From Planctomycetota bacterium (GTDB taxonomy: Bacteria; Planctomycetota; UBA1135; GCA-002686595): 60,238 nucleotides of DNA. The stretch is from positions 1 through 60,238 of the forward strand of contig NZBA01000057.1 of assembly GCA_002686265.1 (NCBI GenBank), read 5' to 3'. The number at the start of each line of letters is the position of its first letter. The first letter of the stretch is position 1. The notes below the pieces were generated by a model. That model made no database searches, had not been told where the DNA came from, and saw only the letters and a program-made list of their open reading frames with translations. The translations under genes were made by a program, and so were the position numbers. Shown here one piece after another: positions 54,570 to 60,238 of this stretch.

Positions 54570-55961
54570 ATGATCCGGACCTTGATGGCCGCCGGAGTGA
54601 CCCTCGGCCTGGCGAGCGCCGCTTCCGCGCAGGAACTCCAGCCCAGGCTGGGGGATCCCCTGCAGGGGCTCACCGCCGAGCAGTACCAGCGCTTCCGCAA
54701 GGGTATGACCGTGTTCAACACGAACCTGACCCCCGCCGACGGGCTGGGGCCGGCGTTCAACGACATCTCGTGCGGCAACTGCCACTCCGGGCCTCTGCCC
54801 GGCGGAGGCAGCGTGCGCACCGTGACGCGCTTCGGCGTCGCCGCCACCGGCGGCAACCCCTTCGATCCCCTCGGCCACCTCGGCGGCAGCCTGCTCCAGG
54901 AGCAGGCGATCTCCGCCGATTGCGAGGAGCACGTCCCCGCCGAGGCAAACGTGATCGCCGGGCGCATGACACCGATCACCTTCGGCGCCGGCTTGCTGGA
55001 GGGCATCGACGACGCCGAGCTGTTGCTCTTGGCGAACAACCAGCCTCCGGGCTTGAACGGCTTCCCTCACATGGTCCCGCTGCTCGAGGATCCGACCGCG
55101 CCCCTGCGCGTGGCGAAGTTCGGCTGGAAGGGCGTGATCGCCACGGCCAAGTCCTTCTCGATCGACGCCTCCCTGGGTGAGATGGGTTTGACGACGGTCT
55201 TCCTGCCCAACGAGACGGCTCCGAACGGAGACGCGGCCCAGCTCGCGTTCTGCGACACGGTCGCCGATCCCGAAGACCTGCCGGACGCCGACGGGTTCAC
55301 GCGCGTGGACCGCTTCACCGACTTTCAGCGCTTTCTGGCCGCGCCGCCTCAGACGCCGCGCGCGGGCATGAGCGGCGAGGCGCTGTTCGACAGCGTCGGC
55401 TGCGGCGGCTGCCACTACGCTCCCGGCTACGTGACCCAGATCGCCCCCGAGAGCGCTCTTTCTGGGATTCCGATCAAGCCCTACACCGACTGTTTGCTGC
55501 ACGACATGGGCAGCCTCGGTGATCAGATCGTTCAGGGCTCCGCGACCGAGGACATCATGCACACCCGCGCTCTGTGGGGCCTGCGCGCCCGAGACGCCTT
55601 CCTGCATGACGGCCGTGCCACCGGCGGCAGCTTCGCGGACAACATGCGCGCGACCATCGCCGAGCACGAGGGAGAGGGCGCTGCTTCACGGGCCGCTTTC
55701 CTGGCGCTGTCCACCGTTGAGCAGGACCAGCTGATCGCATTTCTCGGCTCCATGGGTCAGGAGGAGTTCGACGCCGAGGTCGACAACGACCTCGACGAGT
55801 TCGACTGGTTCTTCCTCGAGCCGCACTTCACGGGACCCGGAGCGGGCACGATTTCCCCCGACGACTCCCCCGCGAACCTCTGTGACCTCGATCAGGACGG
55901 CGACTTCGACCTGATCGAGTTCGGTCTTCTCCAACGGGCCTTCACCGGCCAGATCTTCTAG
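54570..55961 (+). CDS. Di-heme c-type cytochrome of the DUF1111 family with dockerin-like tail
   Basis: 463 aa. ATG 54570 begins a signal peptide (IRTLMAAGVTLGLASAASA). Two haem c sites are seen: SCGNCHSGPLPGGG near residue 70 and GCGGCHYAPGY in the C-terminal half. PLLHDMGSLGD-like text (LLHDMGSLGDQI) and TRALWGLRARDAFLHDGRA are the DUF1111/di-haem oxidoreductase blocks that resemble MauG/CcpA peroxidases. The last 25 residues (NLCDLDQDGDFDLIEFGLLQRAFTG) look like half a dockerin or EF-hand module, common in planctomycete secreted proteins. Periplasmic electron transfer or thiol oxidation is likely. The next gene follows after 20 bases. Confidence 0.82.
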   Translation: MIRTLMAAGVTLGLASAASAQELQPRLGDPLQGLTAEQYQRFRKGMTVFNTNLTPADGLGPAFNDISCGNCHSGPLPGGGSVRTVTRFGVAATGGNPFDPLGHLGGSLLQEQAISADCEEHVPAEANVIAGRMTPITFGAGLLEGIDDAELLLLANNQPPGLNGFPHMVPLLEDPTAPLRVAKFGWKGVIATAKSFSIDASLGEMGLTTVFLPNETAPNGDAAQLAFCDTVADPEDLPDADGFTRVDRFTDFQRFLAAPPQTPRAGMSGEALFDSVGCGGCHYAPGYVTQIAPESALSGIPIKPYTDCLLHDMGSLGDQIVQGSATEDIMHTRALWGLRARDAFLHDGRATGGSFADNMRATIAEHEGEGAASRAAFLALSTVEQDQLIAFLGSMGQEEFDAEVDNDLDEFDWFFLEPHFTGPGAGTISPDDSPANLCDLDQDGDFDLIEFGLLQRAFTGQIF

Positions 55962-55981
55962 GAGCCGAGGAGCCTATCCAG

Positions 55982-56995
55982 ATGAAGAACACCATCATCA
56001 CGGCCATCTTCTTGGCCTTCGGCCTGCCCGCGACCGCCACGGACCTCGAGCTGTCCGTCGAGAGCGGCGGCGCGCACCAGGTAACGGTCGGTTCCGGAGC
56101 GACCGTCGACTTCACCATCACCGGCGTCCTCTCGGACACCAACAACCAGGGTCTGGCGATGTTCGCCTTCGACCTCGTCTTCGACGGCGGCAGCCTCGAT
56201 CAGGTGTCCAATCCCGGTTCGCCCGAGTTGCTGAACTTCGCCTCGCCCTTGGGGATCAACAACCCCGCCGGGTACGGCGGGACGCCCATCGGGGGCGATT
56301 TGATCCAGGTCGGCGGTGCGCAGAACACCATCAAGCAGGGGTTCGCGCCCCAGCCGAGCGGCACGACGATCACGGGCATCGGCCACGCGAGCGTCCTGCT
56401 CGCTACGGGTTCTCTCACGGCCCCCGTGGCGTCGGGTGTGTACAGCCTCGACGTGGAGAACATCTTCGCCAACGTCATCCGCGGCGGGACTTCGCCCTCC
56501 GATCTCTTCTGGCACGTCGTCGGCGCGGACGGGCAGGCATCGGGCCTCGAGGTGACGGTCGTCGCCTGTGAAGCGTCGAACTACTGCACGGCGAAGCAGA
56601 ACTCCCAGGGCTGCACGCCGGCCATGGGATCGGCCGGGACGCCTTCCTTGAGCGGCCCCGACGACTTCCTCGTGACCGCCTCGAACATGATCAACAATGC
56701 CACCGGGATCATGTTCTGGGGGCTGGCGCCGGCCAACACGCCCTTCGGCGGAGGCACCCTGTGCGTCAGCCCGCCGCTCGTGCGCACCGCCGTCCAGGAT
56801 TCCGGCGGGACTTCGCCACCGGCGATCGACTGCTCGGGAACCTACTCTCACCACTTCAGTCAGGCGGCCATGCAGACCGCCGGCCTCGGTGTCGGGACCA
56901 CGTTCTACGCCCAGCAGTGGCAGCGCGACGTGACCCACTCCGACGGGACGGGCACGGGCCTTTCCGATGGGCTGGCCGTCACGATCTGTCCCTGA
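55982..56995 (+). CDS. Secreted protein with C-terminal cysteine-rich planctomycete-type domain
   Basis: 337 aa with a signal peptide (IITAIFLAFGLPATATD). Residues 20-190 are a cohesin-like beta-sandwich (LELSVESGGAHQVTVGSGATVDFTI; FAFDLVFDGGSLDQV). The second half (YCTAKQNSQGCTP, GIMFWGLAPANTPFGGGTLCV, PAIDCSGTYSHHF, LSDGLAV) matches the C-terminal domain of the broken gene at 43646-44281. Similar domains occur, as I recall, in marine planctomycete secreted proteins. A cohesin-like domain beside a gene with a dockerin-like tail may be a binding pair. Function unknown. A strong hairpin terminator follows. Confidence 0.7.
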   Translation: MKNTIITAIFLAFGLPATATDLELSVESGGAHQVTVGSGATVDFTITGVLSDTNNQGLAMFAFDLVFDGGSLDQVSNPGSPELLNFASPLGINNPAGYGGTPIGGDLIQVGGAQNTIKQGFAPQPSGTTITGIGHASVLLATGSLTAPVASGVYSLDVENIFANVIRGGTSPSDLFWHVVGADGQASGLEVTVVACEASNYCTAKQNSQGCTPAMGSAGTPSLSGPDDFLVTASNMINNATGIMFWGLAPANTPFGGGTLCVSPPLVRTAVQDSGGTSPPAIDCSGTYSHHFSQAAMQTAGLGVGTTFYAQQWQRDVTHSDGTGTGLSDGLAVTICP

Positions 56996-57018
56996 GCCCG
57001 AGAGCGGATCTACAAGAC

Positions 57019-57055
57019 GAGGCGCGGCGTCCCCGAGCGGGGGACGCCGCGCCTC
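57019..57055 (+). terminator. Strong hairpin terminator
   Basis: A perfect 16-bp stem (57019-57034 with 57040-57055) around a 5-base loop, 23 bases after the stop of the secreted-protein gene and 23 bases before the next start. No T-run of four or more follows, so it may work as a stem-only terminator or as a bidirectional insulator between two same-strand genes. Confidence 0.65.
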
Positions 57056-57078
57056 TGTCGATTGCGTAGACTCGCGGG

Positions 57079-60000
57079 ATGCAGAGCCTCACGGGCATCG
57101 GGATGGTCTTGCTGGTGGCCGGTGCGGCGCTCGGCCAGGAGCGTGAGGCCGACGTCACGGACCTCGTCGGGCGTCGGGACGCGACCGCGGACGACTGGGA
57201 GTCCGAACGCGCCAGCACGGCGGCGATGGGGCGCCTGAAGGCCCTGGCGGACGCCCTGGAGGCTGATCGGTCGGGAGCGGGCGTTGAGGCGGGGGCCTTC
57301 GTCACACCGGACTTCGAGGCCGCGCTGATCCGCGGCGGTGAGGCGCGGCGCGAGAAGCACGGCACCCTGCGCGTGGAACGCTGGCGCGGCCCCGTGAGCG
57401 ACGCCGCGCGCGTGGGACTCGACAGGCTCCTCGAGGAGTGGATGGAGCCGGTGGCCGACGCCGACGAGGTTCACCTGCACTTCAAGATCGTCGGCGTGCG
57501 CATGGGGGAGGAGGGCGACGGCTTCGAGACCGACGTCCTCTTCGACGCCTCGGGGCGCGTGGGAGAGGCCGCGGTCGCGTTCACCGGCGAGTGGATCGTG
57601 GGCTGGACAAACGGGGAGAGCGTGGAAGCAAAGCCGCGCATGGTGCGCATCGACCAGCGACGGTTGGACCTCGTGCGCGTGGCGAGGCCCCTGTTTCGCG
57701 AGCGCACGCGTGCGCTGCTGGGAACGGCCGGGGGCGCCACGGACCTCCTGGCCGAGGGGTGCGGCTTCTGGAGGGGCCGAATCGATGCCTTGGGTGAGCC
57801 GAACTTCTGGGGCCACAACGGTCTCGCCGTCGGAGACGTCAACGGTGACGGCCTCGAGGACCTGTACGTGGCGACGGGCACCGGACTGCCCAACATGCTC
57901 TTCATCCAAGGCCCCGACGGGAGCGTGACCGAGCGCGCCGAAGAGGCGGGCTGCGCCTGGTTGGACGACACCAAGGGCGTCCTACTGATTGACCACGACA
58001 ACGACGGCGACCGCGATCTGTTCTGCGCTCTAGGCCCGTCGATCGTCCTCTCGACCAATGACGGCAAGGGGAACTTCACCCCCGCACGGCGCCTGCGGGC
58101 CGCCTCGAAGGCCGGGTTCTACTCCCTGGCCGCGGCCGACTTCGATGTCGATGGCGACCTCGACCTCTACGCCGTGCGCTACGTCAAGACCACCTACGGC
58201 GAGAGCGTCCCGATGCCGCTACACGACGCCCGCAACGGCCCGCGCAACCACCTGCTGCGCAACGACGGGGAGGAGGGCTTCATCGATGTGACCGACGAGG
58301 TGGGCCTGGGCGAAGGCAACGACCGTTTCAGCCTCGCGGCCTCCTGGTGCGACTTCGACCTCGACGGCGATCCCGACCTCTACGTGGCCAACGACTTCGG
58401 GCGCAACAACCTCTACCGCAACGACGGGGGCTCCTTCGTCGATGTCGCGGGGGAGGCGGCCTGCGAGGATCAGGCGGCGGGGATGGGTGTCAGCTGGGCC
58501 GACGCGGACGGCGACGGCGACCCGGATCTCCTGGTCAGCAACATGTACTCCTCTGCCGGGCGGCGGATCTCCTACCAGCCGCGTTTCAAGCGCACCGACG
58601 AGGGCCTGCGGGCCGAGCTCCGGCGCCACGCCCTCGGCAACAGCCTGTTCCTGAACCGCGGCGACGGCACCTTCGAGGATGTCGGCACGGCGGCCGGCGT
58701 CCGCATGGGACGCTGGGCGTGGGGCGCTCTGTTCAGCGACCTCGACGGAGACGGCCGGCCGGACATGATCGTCCCCAACGGGTTTCTGACCAACAGCGAC
58801 TCGAGGGACTTGTGAAGCTTCTTTTGGCGGCGCGTGGCGTCGCGTTCACCGGCTGAGAAGGCGGAGGAGGAGGCCTACGAGAACAGCTGGGCGGCTCTGA
58901 GCCGCTTGATGGACTCGGGTGCCTCCTGGAGTGGCGGGGAGCGTCACTGCGCATTCCTCAACCTGGGGGACTCGGCCTACGTGGACGTCTCCAACGTCTC
59001 GGGTCTCGACTTCATCGACGACGGCCGCGCCCTGGCCGCAACGGACTGGGACGGCGACGGCGCGGTCGATCTCTGGCTGGCCCACCGTACCGGACCCCGG
59101 CTGCGCTTCCTGCACAACCAAGCGGCCTCCGGTGCGCACTACCTGGCGATCTCCCTGGAAGGCGTCGAGTGCAACCGCGACGCGATTGGTGCGCGCGTGG
59201 AGATCGTCGCCGGCGACCTCCGCCGAGCGCGCGAGGTGCGGGCGGGGGAGGGCTATCTCGCGCAGTCGAGTTCCGTGCTGACCTTCGGCCTCGGGACGAC
59301 CGAGGAGGTGGAGGACGTCATCGTGTCTTGGCCTGGCGGCGAAACGGAGCACCTGGGAGCGCTGGCGGTCGACCGGCGCTGGTCAGTGGTCCAGGGCTCG
59401 GGAGCGGCGACGGAGGTCGCGCACCGCGCGCCCATGGCTCCACCCCAGGGCCTTCCCTGGCCCGAGCGCGACTCGGCGGCGCGCGTCGTCCTGCGCACGC
59501 CGCTGCCGGTGGCGCCCGGCTTGCGCGGCGAACTCTACCCCGAGGGTGTGGAGGGGCGCGCACGCCTGGTGTGCCTGTGGGCGTCGTGGTGCGCTCCCTG
59601 CGTCGAGGAGCTCTCCGCGCTTGCGCGACGCTCGGATGAACTGGCATACGTCGGGCTCGACGTCCTGCCGGTCGTGATCGACCCGGGTGAAGACGGTGCG
59701 GCGGCCCGGGCCCTGTTCGAGGAGCGCATCGCACCGCTCATGGCGGAGGTCGGGTTCGGCCTCGCCCATGCGGAGCCCGGCGTCGTCGACGCCCTCGGCA
59801 CCTTGCTGGGGCACATCCTGCTCCAGCGCGAGGAGACGGCCCTGCCGGTCAGCCTCCTGATCGATCGGGACGACTTGATCCAGGTCGTCTACCTCGGCCC
59901 GGTGGGGGTCGACCAGCTTCTCGAGGATGCCCACGCCTACGGCATCGACGCGGCGGGCGTACGCCCCCGCTTCTCGTATCCGGGACGCTGGTTCTACGGG

Positions 60001-60117
60001 ATGCCGCGCAACCTCGAGGCCCTCGCCGGGGCGATGGAGACCGCCGGGCGCGGCGGGGAGGCCGCCTACTACCGTGCCCTCCTACGCGTGCAGCGCTCGG
60101 GAAGGGGCCGCCGTTGA
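57079..60117 (+). CDS. Candidate selenoprotein: secreted FG-GAP/ASPIC-UnbV/thioredoxin protein with in-frame UGA (Sec579)
   Basis: 1012 aa if the TGA at 58813-58815 is read through. Signal peptide (LTGIGMVLLVAGAALGQ), a helical/beta N-domain to about residue 230, six FG-GAP repeats (DVNGDGLEDLYVATG, DHDNDGDRDLFCAL, DFDVDGDLDLYAV, DFDLDGDPDLYVAND, DADGDGDPDLLVSNMY, DLDGDGRPDMIVPNGF), then NSDSRDL-U-SFFWRRVASRSP, a seventh repeat (DWDGDGAVDLWLAH), an ASPIC/UnbV domain (IGARVEIVAGDLRRA) and a thioredoxin-like domain with WASWCAPC. The TGA is in the same frame on both sides, and the following piece has no ribosome site before its first GTG (58834). The paralogue at 29514-32546 has the same break at the same place. 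Gene callers would give 57079-58815 and 58834-60117. Sec is inferred; nonsense mutation is the alternative. Confidence 0.7.
58813..58843 (+). promoter_or_regulatory. Candidate bacterial SECIS element after UGA (copy 2)
   Basis: Counting the U of UGA as 1, bases 15-20 (GCGGCG) pair with 26-31 (CGUCGC), one pair being G-U. The loop is C21-G22-U23-G24-G25; C21-G25 may also pair. G22-U23 sit in the apical loop at exactly the same distance from UGA as in copy 1 (30615-30644), although the stem sequences differ. This is what SelB recognition would preserve. Confidence 0.6.
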
Positions 60118-60220
60118 CCCTCTACCCGCCGGGTGGGGTGCCGTGCGAGGTGTTTTTTTCGTGCTTTTCCAGGCGGCTCGAGCGACCTCGCGGCGCGTTT
60201 GCGGGTGGCGCCGCCTTGGG

Positions 60221-60238
60221 CCCCCCCCCCCCCCCCCC
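60221..60238. other. Poly-C run at the window edge
   Basis: Eighteen consecutive C bases end the window right after CTTGGG. Between the last stop (60117) and this run I see only a T7 tract (60152-60158) without a good stem. A homopolymer at a sequence end is most often an assembly or sequencing artefact. Confidence 0.7.

Noticed and set aside
1..60238. tRNA, rRNA, CRISPR array, insertion sequence or prophage
   Set aside because: Intergenic gaps are short and I saw no cloverleaf-like T-arm motif, spaced repeats, transposase or integrase motif in any frame.

Overview
Organism. The window is about 60 kb of very GC-rich, densely packed bacterial DNA. It is rich in secreted FG-GAP/VCBS proteins, ASPIC/UnbV (CRTAC1-like) proteins, calcium-type DCNGNGIPD repeats, a di-heme DUF1111 cytochrome with a dockerin-like tail, and a secreted protein whose N-terminal domain resembles ones common in Planctomycetota. 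I infer an uncultured Planctomycetota-like bacterium, but no rRNA or other phylogenetic marker is present. I saw no tRNA, rRNA, CRISPR array, transposase or phage gene. An 18-base poly-C at the right edge and three isolated in-frame nonsense codons suggest that part of the assembly may carry base errors.

Layout. 0-8.3 kb: a broken DUF4266-like lipoprotein, a flavin halogenase-like enzyme, a small lipoprotein and a lipid-linked-glycan flippase on the minus strand. Then comes a MacAB-type export operon (adaptor, ATPase, two permeases). 8.4-27.8 kb: a tightly coupled 13-gene operon, mostly with 4-base start/stop overlaps. It reads as a complete anaerobic-type route from indole-3-pyruvate (tryptophan) through indoleacetyl-CoA to anthraniloyl-CoA and acetyl-CoA. 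27.8-43 kb: an S9-like hydrolase, a large ASPIC/thioredoxin protein, a GH57-like amylase with a starch-binding tail, an isocitrate/isopropylmalate dehydrogenase homologue, secreted FG-GAP and carboxypeptidase-regulatory-like proteins, and a DUF423 membrane protein. 43-60 kb: a broken secreted protein, hutHU (histidine to urocanate to imidazolonepropionate), a three-gene set (large secreted alpha/alpha-repeat protein, ROK kinase, Gfo/Idh/MocA oxidoreductase), a CAAX-type protease, a di-heme cytochrome, a secreted protein and a second large ASPIC/thioredoxin protein.

How the genes work together. The operon at 8.4-27.8 kb lines up step for step with the iaa (auxin, indoleacetate) pathway known from denitrifying Aromatoleum/Azoarcus. 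Here an indolepyruvate:acceptor oxidoreductase makes the CoA thioester directly, and no CoA ligase is present. Later steps are a three-subunit molybdenum hydroxylase, an ATP-dependent HyuA/HyuB ring-opening enzyme, a class III CoA-transferase, a two-subunit B12 mutase, a decarboxylating acyl-CoA dehydrogenase without a Glu base, a 3-hydroxyacyl-CoA dehydrogenase/enoyl-CoA hydratase fusion and a thiolase.

Most unusual observation. The two ASPIC/UnbV-thioredoxin proteins (29514-32546 minus and 57079-60117 plus) are each interrupted by one in-frame TGA at the same homologous position, directly before an FWR motif. Each TGA is followed by a hairpin whose apical loop presents G-U exactly 22-23 nt from the U of UGA. 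This is what a SelB-dependent bacterial SECIS predicts, so I call both as candidate selenoproteins of a family I do not know to have been described.
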